Of a stretch of 64,000 nt of DNA, positions 18,601 through 27,672 are shown piece after piece. The number at the start of each line of letters is the position of its first letter. The first letter of the stretch is position 1. Source of the stretch: Aquisphaera giovannonii (GTDB lineage Bacteria; Planctomycetota; Planctomycetia; Isosphaerales; Isosphaeraceae); contig NZ_CP042997.1 of the NCBI RefSeq assembly GCF_008087625.1, positions 8,494,001 to 8,558,000 on the forward strand. Direction: 5' to 3'. The position numbers and the translations under genes are program-made. Below the pieces are notes generated by a model. That model saw only the letters and a program-made list of their open reading frames with translations, was not told where the DNA came from and made no database searches.

Positions 18601-21600
18601 CGTGCCGCCGGGGATGCCCGCCCCGGAGCTCACCGTCGCCGTGAACGTCACCGACGACCCGTAGGCCGACGGGCTCAGCGAGGAGGCCACGGCCGTCGTG
18701 GTCGCGGCGGCGTTGACCGTCTGCGACAGCGCCGCGGACGCGCTGCCGGCGAAGTTGCCGGCCCCGCCGTAGGACGCGGTGATCGAGTGGCTCCCCGCCC
18801 CCAGCGCCGCGATGGTCAACGTCGCCGTGCCGGTGCCGTCCAGCGCCGCGGTGCCCAGCGTCGTCGCCCCGTCCGCGAACGTCACCGTGCCGCCGGGGAC
18901 GCCCGCCCCGGAGCTCACCGTCGCCGTGAACGTCACCGACGACCCGTAGGCCGACGGGCTCAGCGAGGAGGCCACGGCCGTCGTGGTCGCGGCGGCGTTG
19001 ACCGTCTGCGACAGCGCCGCGGACGCGCTGCCGGCGAAGTTGCCGGCCCCGCCGTAGGACGCGGTGATCGTGTGACTCCCTGCCGCCAGGACCGACGTCG
19101 TCAGCGTCGCCACCCCCGACCCGTCCAGCGACGCGGTGCCCAGCGTCGTCGAGCCGTCCGCGAACGTCACCGTGCCGCCGGGGATGCCCGCCCCGGAGCT
19201 CACCGTCGCCGTGAACGTCACCGACGACCCGTAGGCTGACGGGCTCAGCGAGGAGGCCACGGCCGTCGTGGTCGCGGCGGCGCTCACCGACTGCGACAGC
19301 GCCGCGGACACGCTGGGCTGGTACGTCCCGTCCCCCAGGTATTCGGCCGTGATCGAGTGGCCGCCGGCGGCCAGGGCCGACGTCGTGAACCTCGCCGTGC
19401 CGGTCCCGTCCAGCGCCGCGGTGCCCAGCACGGTCGCCCCGTCCGCGAACGTCACCGTGCCCGTCGGCACGCCACCCGCGGACTGCACCGTCGCCGTGAA
19501 CGTCACCGAGGATCCGTAGATCGACGGGGCGGCCGACGAGGCCAGCGTCGTGGACGTTGCGCCGGCGTTCACCGTCTGCGTCAACGCCGCGGACGCGCTG
19601 GCCTGGTACGTCCCGTCCCCCACGTACTCGGCCGTGATCGCGTGGCCGCCGGCGGCCAGCGACGCCGTCGTGAACGTCGCCGTGCCCGACCCGTCCACCG
19701 GCGCCACGCCCAGTACCGCCGCCCCGTCCAGGAAGAACACCGAGCCGGTCGGCGTCCCGTCCGGGGAGCTCACGGTGGCCGTGAACGTCACCGCCGACCC
19801 GTACGACGACGGGCCGGCCGACGACGACACCGCCGTCGCCGTCGCCGACTGGCCCGACGACGGCAGGAAGGCCACGTCGACCCAGTAGTTGGCGTCGTTG
19901 TAGCTCGAGGTCGGGAACCCGCCGACCTGGTACGTGTACACCCCGTTGCCACCCGAGGCGCCCGACCCCAGCGCGTGCAGCGGGCCGGAGTCGAACGCCC
20001 CCCCGGCGAAGTAGCCCCCCGTGTACGAGTAGCCGCCCGACGGCGCCAGGTAGCCCACCACGTACGTCGCGCCCGCCGCGATCGCCACCGGCTGCGCGAA
20101 GTCGGCCTCCTGCCAGCCCCCGGCCGTCTCGCCGGCGAACGTCACCGTGCCCAGCAGGACGCCGGAGGCCGTCCACAGGTAGCCCACGTGCGCCCCGGCG
20201 TTGCCCGGCCCCTTGTAGAACCTCACCCCCGCGACCAGCCCCGCCACGTCCGAGGTGAACTTCACCCCCAGCACCACCGGCGCGCTCTCCGACACCGAAC
20301 CCACCGCGGGCGCCGCCGACTCCGGCCAGATCGCGGCCCGGACGAGCTGGCCGAACGCCGCCGAGGCGCTTGCCGTGAACGACGTGGCGCCGCCGTAGGA
20401 CGCGGTGATGGAGTGGCCGGCGGCGGCCAGGGCCGACGTCGTGAACCTCGCCGTGCCGGTCCCGTCGAGCGACGCCGTGCCCAGCACCGTCGCCCCGTCC
20501 GCGAACGTCACCATCCCCGTCGGCACGCCACCCGCGGACGTCACCGTCGCCGTGAACGTCACCGAGGAGCCGTAGATCGACGGGTTGGCCGACGACGTCA
20601 GCCCCGTCGTGGTCGCGGCGACGATGGCCTGCTGCAGGGCCGCGGAGGCGCTGGCCTGGTACGTCGCGTCCCCCACGTACTCGGCCGTGATCGAGTGACC
20701 GCCGGCGGCCAGCGACGCCGTCGTGAATGTCGCGGTACCGGTGCTATCCAGGGTGGCCGTGCCCAGCGTCGTCGCCCCGTCCAGGAAGATGACCGTCCCT
20801 CCGGGCACGCCGAAGGGCGAGCTCACGGTGGCCGTGAACGTCACCGCCGACCCGTACGACGACGGGCCGGCCGACGACGACAGCGCCGTCGCCGTCGCCG
20901 ACTGGCCCGACGACGGCAGGAAGGCCACGTCGACCCAGTAGTTGGCGTCGTTGTAGCTCGAGGTCGGGAACCCGCCGACCTGGTACGTGTACACCCCGTT
21001 GCCACCCGAGGCGCCCGACCCCAGCGCGTGCAGCGGGCCGGAGTCGAACGCCCCCCCGGCGAAGTAGCCCCCCGTGTACGAGTAGCCGCCCGACGGCGCC
21101 AGGTAGCCCACCACGTACGTCGCGCCCGCCGCGATCGCCACCGGCTGCGCGAAGTCGGCCTCCTGCCAGCCCCCGGCCGTCTCGCCGGCGAACGTCACCG
21201 TGCCCAGCAGGACGCCGGAGGCCGTCCACAGGTAGCCCACGTGCGCCCCGGCGTTGCCCGGCCCCTTGTAGAACCTCACCCCCGCGACCAGCCCCGCCAC
21301 GTCCGAGGTGAACTTCACCCCCAGCACCACCGGCGCGCTCTCCGACACCGAACCCACCGCGGGCGAGGCCGTCACCGGCCAGATCGTGGCCCGGACGAGC
21401 TGGCCCACCGGCGCCGAGGCGCTGGCGATGAAAGACGAGTTGCCACCGTAGGACGCGGTGATCGCGTGGCCGCCGGCGGCCAGGGCCGACGTCGTGAATC
21501 TCGCCGTGCCGGTCGCGTCGAGCGACGCCGTGCCCAGCACCGTCTCACCGTCCGCGAACGTCACCGTGCCCGTCGGCACGCCACCCGCGGACGTCACCGT

Positions 21601-24600
21601 CGCCGTGAACGTCACCGAGGACCCGTATGACGACGGGCCGGCCGACGACGACACCGCCGTCGCCGTCGCCGACTGGCCCGACGACGGCAGGAAGGCCACG
21701 TCGACCCAGTAGTTGGCGTCGTTGTAGCTCGAGGTCGGGAACCCGCCGACCTGGTACGTGTACACCCCGTTGCCACCCGAGGCGCCCGACCCCGGCGCGT
21801 GCAGCGGGCCGGAGTCGAACGCCCCACCGGCGAAGTACCCGCCCGTGTACGAGTAGCCCCCCGACGGCGCCAGGTAGCCCACCACGTACGTCGTGTTCGC
21901 CGCGATCGCCACAGGCTGCGCGAAGTCGGCCTCCTGCCAGCCCCCGGCCGTCTCGCCGGCGAACGTCACCGTGCCCAGCAGGGCGCCGGAGGCCGTCCAC
22001 AGGTAGCCCACGTGCGTCCCGGCGTTGCCCGCCCCCTTGTAGAACCTCACCCCCGAGACCAGCCCCGCCACGTCCGAGGAGAACTTCACCCCCACCACGA
22101 TCGACGCCCCGTCCGCCGCCGTCGCCACCGCAGGCGACGCCGTCTCCGGCCAGATCGTCACCCCCATCGTCGCGGTATTTCGGGCCGTCTTGAACGACCA
22201 AGAGATCGGAGCGGACATCACATTGCCGGCCACATCGGCCACACCACCGATGCGAACCGTGTATGTGGTCAAAGGGTTGAGCGGGCTCTGAGGCGTCAGC
22301 ACGAGCGAGTTGCCGGACTGTGAGTCGACGGCGGACTGCCAAGAAGCCGACACCGGGACGCTATGGCCCGCGGAGTCCACCAGCGTGAAGAGCCCCGTGC
22401 CAGTGTTGACGACCTCGCTGAACGTCGCGGAAATCGTCGAGGTAGCCGCGACATCCGTCGCACCGGGCCCGGGAGTCGTCGAGGAGACCGTCGGGGGCGT
22501 GCGATCGTCCAGGGTGTTATTGAAGACGGGGTCGACCCAGTAATTGCGACTGTTGTATGTGCTCGTCGGGAAGGAGCCGAGAGAGCCGAAGACGCTGTTG
22601 CCGCCGGCCAAGCTCGAGGGGACGTGAAGCACTCCCGAGTCGACCCCGGAAGTGGCGAAGTAGTTGTCGTTGTATGAGAATCTTCCTGAGGGGTCGGAGT
22701 ACGAGACGATGTAGGTGACGTGGGGCATGATGAAGACGGGGTTCGCGAACGTGACCTCCTGCCAGCCGGAGGCGGTCTCGTTGGTGAACGTTGCGCTGGC
22801 CAGTAGGCTCCCGCCCGCAAGCTTCAGGAAGCAGGCCGCCCCGCAGCAACCCGGACACGGGCCGAACTGGAGCGTGTCGTTGGCCAGCCAGATGTGGGCG
22901 ACATGCGTCCCGATGTTCAGCGGCCCCTTGTAGAAGCGGACGCCCGTGACATACCCGCCGACGTCCGAGCTGAATCTCACGCCCAGTTCCAGGGCGCTGG
23001 TGTCATCTGTGGTCACCACGGCCGGGGTCGCCGAGGTCCCGAAGAGCGATTCGTCGACGACACGACCTGTCGTGAACGACCACGTCAAGGGTGCCATGAC
23101 GTTCCCGCTCAGGTCCTGCGCCCCGGACAGCGCGACCGTGTAGGTGGTCCCCATGGCCAGGGACTGATCGGAGGTGAGGGCGACGGTATGGCTCGACGAT
23201 TCGTAGGTCATCGTCGTGGGAATCTCGTTCCCGGATGGATCGGTAAGGACGAAGGACACCGTCCCCAGTTGCACGGCCTCGTTGAACACCACAAGGACGG
23301 CATCCGCTGGCGAAACGTTGGAGATGTTTGTGGCGTTTGGCCCCGGCGTCCTCGTGAGAACTGTCGGCGGCGTGGTGTCCACGGGCGCTGTGGTGAAGGA
23401 CCAGGAGTAAGGAGCGGCCATGGCGTTGCCGCTCGTGTCCAGCGCGCCTGTGACCGTGACGGTATAAGTCGTCAAGGTCAGCAGGGCTGCGGAAGCGGTC
23501 AGCGTCGCGATCCCCGTTGACGAATCGTAGGTGATGGTGCTCGGGACCGCGTGCCCCGCGGGATCCGTGAGCGTCGCGCTGATCGAGCCCGGCTGCACGG
23601 CCTTGCTGAACGTGATGCTGATCTGAGGATCGAGGCCGGAGACTCCGGTCGACTGGTCGGTCGGCGTCGTGGCCTTCACGGCCGGCACGAGTATGTTGGC
23701 GAAAATGACGTCCACCCAGTAATTCGAAGCGTTGGTCGTGGCCGTCGGGAAGCCGCTGCTACCCACCCGATACACGCCGTTACCGCCGGAGGCCGGCGAG
23801 GACACCGCGTGGAGCACTCCCGTGTTCGTCGGAGACGTCGCGAAGTACCCGCTGCTGAGGGCATAGCCCCCGGAAGGGGCGTAGTACGAGGCGACGTAGA
23901 TAGCCCCGGCCGCGATCTCGACCGGCTGGGAGAAGATGGCCTGCTGCCACCCGGAGCCGGTCTCGCCCGTGAACGTCAGGGTGGCCAGGAGATTGCCCGA
24001 AGCGTCCCACAGGTGGCCGACATGATTGCTGTACGCAGACGACCCCTTGTAGAAGCGCAGGCCCGTCACCCATCCGGCAATGTCCGACGTGAATTTCACG
24101 CCCAGCTCATATGCGGTAGGGTCGCTGAACCAGGTCACCGCGGGAAGGGTCGCCGATCCCCAGAGCGACGCGTTGACGACCGTGGAAGTCGTCGTGAACG
24201 CCCAGGAGACGGGGCTCATCGCATTGCCGGCAGGATCGATCGCATTCGCGACCGTGAGAGTGTAAGTCGTCGAAGGCTCGAGTGCCCCATCGGGGATGAA
24301 GCTGACTATCCGACCCGACGCGTCGGAGGTCACGTGCCCCGTCGCGTACAGGCCGTCCGGGCTCCGGAGCAGGAACTGCGCGGTACCGGATAGGATGGGC
24401 TCGCTGAATGTCACCGAGATCGAGGATCCCGAGGTGGGGACGTTCGTGCCCCCGCCCGCGGGTGCGTAGGTCGTCACCGTTGGGGGAGTCTTGTCGATCG
24501 AGATCGAGATCGGGGCCGAGGTGGTCGCGTTGCCCGCCAGATCTCGAGCGACCGCAGTAAGCGTGTGCGTACCGTCCTGCACTCCGGAGGTATTCCAGGC

Positions 24601-27600
24601 CAACCGATAGGGGGCGGACGTGACGAAGGGGCCGATGTTGACCCCGTCGAGCTGGAATTGCACGCCGGCCAAGCCCATATTGTCAGCAGCGACGGCGTTC
24701 GTGACGATCGCCCCGCTGACCAGCCCTCCGTAGGGGGTCGTGATGCTGACCGTGGGCGGGGTCGTGTCGGCGGCATTGGACACGGTGACGGACACATTGC
24801 CGAGCCTCGTGGAGTTGCCAGCCGAGTCCTCTACGATGGCCGAGATCACGTACGTCCCGTTGGGCACCTTTCGCGTATCCCACGCCAGCGTGTAAGGTGC
24901 CGTCGCGACCAGGCTCCCGAGATACGACCCGTTGAGCAGGAACTGGACCCCGGCGACTCTCACGTTGTCGGCCGCGGTGACGTTGAGGGTCGTGACTCCG
25001 GAGACCGTCGATCCGTCGGACGGCCCGGTCAACGCTCCTGTCGGTGGGGTCGTCTCCGCCGTCCCCCCGATCGGCGTGCTCATGTCGCTCAGGATCTCCC
25101 CGGCATTCAGCGGGCGGCTGTAGATCCGGACCTGATCGATGAGCCCCTGGAAGTACTCGCCCCAGACCGAATTGCCGCCGATGCGGAGGGCGCCGGTAGA
25201 GGTCACGATGGGGCCGCTGACGGCTTGATCGCTGACGAGGTTCCCGTTGACGTAGAGGAGCAGATCGGAGCCGTCGAAGGTCGCGGTCAGGAAGCTCCAC
25301 GCGTTCACGGGCAAACCGGCGGAGCCGGCGGATTCCCGGTCGGCACCGTTCACGTAGGCATGAGCGCTCGGGGAACCGCTTTGGTTGGTCGCATAGAGCG
25401 AGTACGCGAGGTTGCCCGATTGCTCCTTGAGCAAGATGGTCTGATTATTCGAACTCGCCGCGGCCGGCTTCACCCAGGCCTCGAGGGTCATGCCGCTCGT
25501 CAGGTTGAGCGAGCTGGACGAGTTGATCGTGACCCAACTATCCGCCCCGTCGAACGAGAGGGCGGAGCCGAACAACCCCGTCGTCCAGGTCGTGTTGGAG
25601 GCCGTCCCGTTGTTGCCTTTGCCAGAGAGGTCGTGGATCGTCGACCCGGTCCCTTCATCGAAGGTGTACTCGGCGACGAGGTCCGTCGTGGAAGTCGGCT
25701 GCAAGACGCCCTTGATTATCACGCCGGCCGAAGGGATCTCGAGGTTGGCGCTGTCGTCGACGGCGCGACTCTTGATCACGATCGGGCCCGGCTGCGTCAC
25801 GGTGAATGTATAGCTCCAGTTCTCCCGGCCCGTCGCGGGATGCCACGTCAGGCCGCCGTCCGTCGAGACCTCCACGCCGCCGACCACCCCGCCGCCGGAG
25901 TCGGCGGCGGTGCCCGAGACGGTGATGGTCGACCCGACCGTGACGCTCGAGTTCTGGAGCGGTGCCGTGATGATCGAGGTCGGGGCGGAAACGTCCGTGC
26001 TGGCCGATGCCCTCAGCAGGCCGGCCTGCAGGGTGTACGGCTGGGAATACATGTCGGCCAGGAGATTCACCGTCGCCTGCTGGATGTCCAGGCTCGGAGC
26101 TACGGTCCCGATGTTGTTGTTGCCGTCCAGGCCCCAGGACCACTGGATCGTGCCCGCGCCGAAGACCAGCGCCCCGCTCGCGGCTCTATAGAGGGTGATC
26201 GAATGGGTCCCGGTACCAGGGCCGACGACGGCACCAGACTGGACGATCACGTGGCTTGTCGTCGAGAAGGTGGTCGACGACATGTCTATCAGCCCCGCAG
26301 GCCGGAAGCCGTTATCCAGGTCTTCGTCGACCTCGTAGCCGACGATGTACTGGCCCAGCGTGGCGACTTGGCCGGCCTGCAGGTCGGCGACGCTCGTGTT
26401 CCGCCAGAAGCGCAGATCGGCGTCCGTCGCCGGGACATTCAGGCTGATCCCGAGGTCAACATTGGTCCGGTCATTCATGTAGATCGTGCCGCTGAGCGCG
26501 TTCTCGGGCTTGCCCGCGTCGGCGGGGTCGCCGAACCGGATATCTCGCCAGGTCGGGGTGGCGATCCAGGTCGGTGACTGGTCCATCGGGTCGATCGCCT
26601 GATTGACCTGCGATTCCTTGTACGTGACCACCGTTCGGTTCGGTGTCGCGTCGGGACTGATGCTGGGCGCCCACCGCGTCTTCCAGAAAACCTCGTTGCC
26701 GCTGAAGAAGGCGAGATTGACGCCCGCGTCCCGGGCAGCCTCGACGCTATCCCGCTGCTCGGCGGACCAGTACTCGTCGTGGCCGACCGACATGAACACC
26801 TTGTGATTGAGGATCAGATTGCCGCGGGTGGCCGTGTCGAGATCGGTCGTGTAGCTTACGTCGTAACCGTTCGCCTCCAGCCAGCGGACCATCGGGTACT
26901 CGGCGTGGAGCGGCGAATTATAATCGCCGAGCCCGCCGGGCACTGCGCTCACCGTGAGTGGCCTATTATAGCTCACGGCCAGGGCGTGCTGTCGGTATTG
27001 GAGGTCCGGGTTGTCGCCGTCGTAGACGTAAAGGCTTTTGCCGGTCGCCGAATTCGTCCCATCCCAGGCGTTGTAGGCTTCCCAGGTGCTGTCAGAGGTT
27101 TGGAAGAGGATATCGGACGTGCTGGCATCGTCCCGGACCACGAAGAAGATCTGGCTGGCCCCGCCCGTGTCGTCCCGCCTCACGTCCGCGAAATATATCC
27201 CGGAGGTGGCATCCGCAGGGACGCTCCAGGAGGCAGAGACCGACCAGTTCCCCGCATCGACCAGTCCGGTCGCATAGTCCGTGAGCGGGGCGGGTTGGAC
27301 CTGCTTCAGGACGGCGGAGGAAGGCACGGTGGCCACTAGCCTCGCCCCGTTGCCCTGGTAATAGCCCATCCGGTAGATCTCAAGGTGATACGAGGCGCCG
27401 GACGGGTCGTTGACCTTGAAGTAGACCGTCTCGCCCTGGTCGACGCTGATGGCTGTCGTGAACCCTTGAATGGACGAGTCGCCTGCGCCGGCCACGCTCC
27501 ACTGGCTGGAAGGCGTGCCCTGCAGCAAGTTCTCGGCCACGATCGGATTGGTTGACAGCAGGGGCCTGCCTTCCAGGATCTCCATATTAAGCTGCGGATT

Positions 27601-27672
27601 GCGCGCGCATGATCTCGACCGGCGATTTCGAGGAGCGGATCGACGACCGCTTACAGTATTGTTGTCAGACAT
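15622..27672 (-). CDS. Giant exported protein: DMF-amidase-like, LamG, Ig, DUF4082 array and matrixin protease
   Basis: 4016 residues starting at ATG 27672. The N-terminus lacks a classical signal peptide but has LEGRPLLS at about residue 34, the 'LExRxLL' motif common on giant planctomycete secreted proteins. Domains in order (approximate): 60-560 N,N-dimethylformamidase beta-subunit C-terminal-like domain (SVGHDEYWS, FFSGNEVFWKTRW); ~570-655 Ig-like; 664-865 LamG/concanavalin-like; 870-1060 two Ig-like; 1061-1165, 1325-1425, 1428-1535 and 1720-1830 SbsA-like; 1169-1322, 1541-1717, 1838-1995, 2095-2253 and 2446-2603 DUF4082; fifteen ~95-residue Ig repeats, twelve contiguous at about 2608-3745; 3746-3895 matrixin-like metallopeptidase with HEMGHELGLDHD. 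Probably surface adhesin or matrix protein with its own zinc protease. It is a single gene between two glycan operons. Confidence 0.85.
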   Translation of the reverse strand: MSDNNTVSGRRSAPRNRRSRSCARNPQLNMEILEGRPLLSTNPIVAENLLQGTPSSQWSVAGAGDSSIQGFTTAISVDQGETVYFKVNDPSGASYHLEIYRMGYYQGNGARLVATVPSSAVLKQVQPAPLTDYATGLVDAGNWSVSASWSVPADATSGIYFADVRRDDTGGASQIFFVVRDDASTSDILFQTSDSTWEAYNAWDGTNSATGKSLYVYDGDNPDLQYRQHALAVSYNRPLTVSAVPGGLGDYNSPLHAEYPMVRWLEANGYDVSYTTDLDTATRGNLILNHKVFMSVGHDEYWSAEQRDSVEAARDAGVNLAFFSGNEVFWKTRWAPSISPDATPNRTVVTYKESQVNQAIDPMDQSPTWIATPTWRDIRFGDPADAGKPENALSGTIYMNDRTNVDLGISLNVPATDADLRFWRNTSVADLQAGQVATLGQYIVGYEVDEDLDNGFRPAGLIDMSSTTFSTTSHVIVQSGAVVGPGTGTHSITLYRAASGALVFGAGTIQWSWGLDGNNNIGTVAPSLDIQQATVNLLADMYSQPYTLQAGLLRASASTDVSAPTSIITAPLQNSSVTVGSTITVSGTAADSGGGVVGGVEVSTDGGLTWHPATGRENWSYTFTVTQPGPIVIKSRAVDDSANLEIPSAGVIIKGVLQPTSTTDLVAEYTFDEGTGSTIHDLSGKGNNGTASNTTWTTGLFGSALSFDGADSWVTINSSSSLNLTSGMTLEAWVKPAAASSNNQTILLKEQSGNLAYSLYATNQSGSPSAHAYVNGADRESAGSAGLPVNAWSFLTATFDGSDLLLYVNGNLVSDQAVSGPIVTSTGALRIGGNSVWGEYFQGLIDQVRIYSRPLNAGEILSDMSTPIGGTAETTPPTGALTGPSDGSTVSGVTTLNVTAADNVRVAGVQFLLNGSYLGSLVATAPYTLAWDTRKVPNGTYVISAIVEDSAGNSTRLGNVSVTVSNAADTTPPTVSITTPYGGLVSGAIVTNAVAADNMGLAGVQFQLDGVNIGPFVTSAPYRLAWNTSGVQDGTHTLTAVARDLAGNATTSAPISISIDKTPPTVTTYAPAGGGTNVPTSGSSISVTFSEPILSGTAQFLLRSPDGLYATGHVTSDASGRIVSFIPDGALEPSTTYTLTVANAIDPAGNAMSPVSWAFTTTSTVVNASLWGSATLPAVTWFSDPTAYELGVKFTSDIAGWVTGLRFYKGSSAYSNHVGHLWDASGNLLATLTFTGETGSGWQQAIFSQPVEIAAGAIYVASYYAPSGGYALSSGYFATSPTNTGVLHAVSSPASGGNGVYRVGSSGFPTATTNASNYWVDVIFANILVPAVKATTPTDQSTGVSGLDPQISITFSKAVQPGSISATLTDPAGHAVPSTITYDSSTGIATLTASAALLTLTTYTVTVTGALDTSGNAMAAPYSWSFTTAPVDTTPPTVLTRTPGPNATNISNVSPADAVLVVFNEAVQLGTVSFVLTDPSGNEIPTTMTYESSSHTVALTSDQSLAMGTTYTVALSGAQDLSGNVMAPLTWSFTTGRVVDESLFGTSATPAVVTTDDTSALELGVRFSSDVGGYVTGVRFYKGPLNIGTHVAHIWLANDTLQFGPCPGCCGAACFLKLAGGSLLASATFTNETASGWQEVTFANPVFIMPHVTYIVSYSDPSGRFSYNDNYFATSGVDSGVLHVPSSLAGGNSVFGSLGSFPTSTYNSRNYWVDPVFNNTLDDRTPPTVSSTTPGPGATDVAATSTISATFSEVVNTGTGLFTLVDSAGHSVPVSASWQSAVDSQSGNSLVLTPQSPLNPLTTYTVRIGGVADVAGNVMSAPISWSFKTARNTATMGVTIWPETASPAVATAADGASIVVGVKFSSDVAGLVSGVRFYKGAGNAGTHVGYLWTASGALLGTVTFAGETAGGWQEADFAQPVAIAANTTYVVGYLAPSGGYSYTGGYFAGGAFDSGPLHAPGSGASGGNGVYTYQVGGFPTSSYNDANYWVDVAFLPSSGQSATATAVSSSAGPSSYGSSVTFTATVTSAGGVPTGTVTFADGETVLGTASLDATGTARFTTSALAAGGHAITASYGGNSSFIASASAPVGQLVRATIWPVTASPAVGSVSESAPVVLGVKFTSDVAGLVAGVRFYKGPGNAGAHVGYLWTASGVLLGTVTFAGETAGGWQEADFAQPVAIAAGATYVVGYLAPSGGYSYTGGYFAGGAFDSGPLHALGSGASGGNGVYTYQVGGFPTSSYNDANYWVDVAFLPSSGQSATATALSSSAGPSSYGSAVTFTATVSSPFGVPGGTVIFLDGATTLGTATLDSTGTATFTTASLAAGGHSITAEYVGDATYQASASAALQQAIVAATTTGLTSSANPSIYGSSVTFTATVTSAGGVPTGMVTFADGATVLGTASLDGTGTARFTTSALAAAGHSITASYGGATSFTASASAAFGQLVRAAIWPESAAPAVGSVSESAPVVLGVKFTSDVAGLVAGVRFYKGPGNAGAHVGYLWTASGVLLGTVTFAGETAGGWQEADFAQPVAIAAGATYVVGYLAPSGGYSYTGGYFAGGAFDSGPLHALGSGASGGNGVYTYQVGGFPTSSYNDANYWVDVAFLPSSGQSATATAVSSSAGPSSYGSAVTFTATVSSPDGTPTGSVFFLDGAAVLGVAPVDGSGTATFTTASLAAGGHAITAEYVGDGTYQASASAALTQTVNAGATSTTLASSAAPSIYGSSVTFTATVQSAGGVPTGTVTFADGATVLGTAALDGTGTARFTTSALAAGGHSITAEYLGDGTYQPSVSAALSQSVSAAATTTAVASSLSPSAYGSSVTFTATVSSGAGIPGGTVTFADGSTTLGTASLDGSGVATLTTSVLAAGSHTITASYGGAGNFAGSASAALSQTVNAAATTTAVASSLSPSAYGSSVTFTATVSSGAGVPGGTVTFADGATTLGTAALDGTGTATLTIAALGAGSHSITASYGGAGNFAGSASAALSQTVNAAATTTAVASSLSPSAYGSSVTFTATVSSGAGIPGGTVTFADGATVLGTAALDGSGVATLTTSVLAAGSHTITASYGGAGNFAGSASAALSQTVNAATTVTAVVSSLSPSAYGSSVTFTATVSSGAGIPGGTVTFADGATVLGTAALDGSGVATLTTSVLAAGGHSITASYGGAANFAASASAALSQTVNAAATTTTVVSSLRPSAYGSSVTFTATVSSAGGTPGGTVTFKDGATTLGTATLSGTGVATLTTSALAAGSHTITASYGGAGNFAASASAALSQTVNAAATSTAVVSSLNPSTSGTSVTFTATVTSAGGVPGGTVTFKDGSTTLGTATLSGSGVATFATSSLALGSHTITATFGGSTNFAASTSPSLSQAVVRSTSTTLSSSSNPSTFGATVTFTANVSASVGTPTGTVTFTDGATILGTATLSFLGRATFTTSALAAGSHTITASYGGSSSYAASASPTLSQSVNPAATTTALSSSTNPSAYGGSVTFTARVTSSGGVPTGTVTFKDGTAVLGTATLSGTGVATFTTSVLSLGIHPITAAFGGSTNFATSTSSTLSQTVSRASTSTTVTSSSNPSSYGTSVTFTATVTTSGGVPTGTVTFSDGATTLGTATLSGTGVATFTTSTLTSTTHSITASYASTANFNGSTSSSLTQTVNRASTTTAVTSSLNPSPRFTAVTFTATVTATGGAPIGTVTFKDGSTTLGTASLVGAGVATFTTSSLSVGSHFITATYSGGVNFNASTSGSLTQRVNNPLYVAGGPDPSPVVATPLTQNQLSPIVAEAVKRWQEGGYGANAIAALSGIRFEIADLPGGALGMSGPGVISIDANAAGYGWFVDPTPGDDLEFAPGASGPARTHVDLLSVVSHEMGHELGLDHDAGDDVMAAALPVGERRTPYPGAPAPAPGLRVAYGSPDASSSPNPQAFDVALEQVAVAGMRSSQGREQAAGWVGDTPGSRIGQLMHAKLVPAVPANSTAAPVLSLPGARAAGRSRFPSARWNALESREDLRVSSSLRGERGPGLEE
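16440..19850 (-). repeat. Twelve tandem ~285-bp Ig-like repeat units in the giant gene
   Basis: Each unit encodes about 95 residues with the consensus PSxYGSSVTFTATVSS, GxVTFxDGxTTLGTA, TTSxLAAGSHTITASYGG and SASAALSQTVN. Units near 18100-19300 are the most alike at nucleotide level, and units toward the matrixin domain (16450-17500) are more diverged, suggesting that duplication is most recent in the middle of the array. Three further units are interspersed with the DUF4082 domains at 20340-21680. Confidence 0.9.
19767..20312 (-). repeat. DUF4082 long repeat, copy A
   Basis: This ~546-bp block, encoding DUF4082 domain 5 and the junction to the next Ig repeat, recurs at a distance of 1053 bp (20820-21365) with only one mismatch noticed by eye. 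A third, slightly diverged copy lies around 21600-22150. Confidence 0.85.
20820..21365 (-). repeat. DUF4082 long repeat, copy B
   Basis: Near-identical partner of the block at 19767-20312, encoding DUF4082 domain 4. The flanking Ig units differ clearly, so the identity is confined to the DUF4082 block, as expected from a recent duplication or from gene conversion. Confidence 0.85.
21600..22150 (-). repeat. DUF4082 long repeat, copy C (diverged)
   Basis: Third copy, encoding DUF4082 domain 3, offset 771 bp from copy B. It shares most of its length with copies A and B but has scattered substitutions (for example a codon set giving NTTYVVGYL instead of GATYVVGYL, and SSDVAGLVSG instead of TSDVAGLVAG), so it is older than the A/B pair. 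Confidence 0.8.

Noticed and set aside
16490-20176. Long open frame (1228 codons) on the minus strand, and frames of 909 and 757 codons on the plus strand at 16510-19239 and 19357-21630.
   Set aside because: They are out-of-frame or antisense readings of the repeat array in the giant gene. The repeated GC-rich DNA keeps several frames open, and the products are Arg/Gly/His low-complexity.
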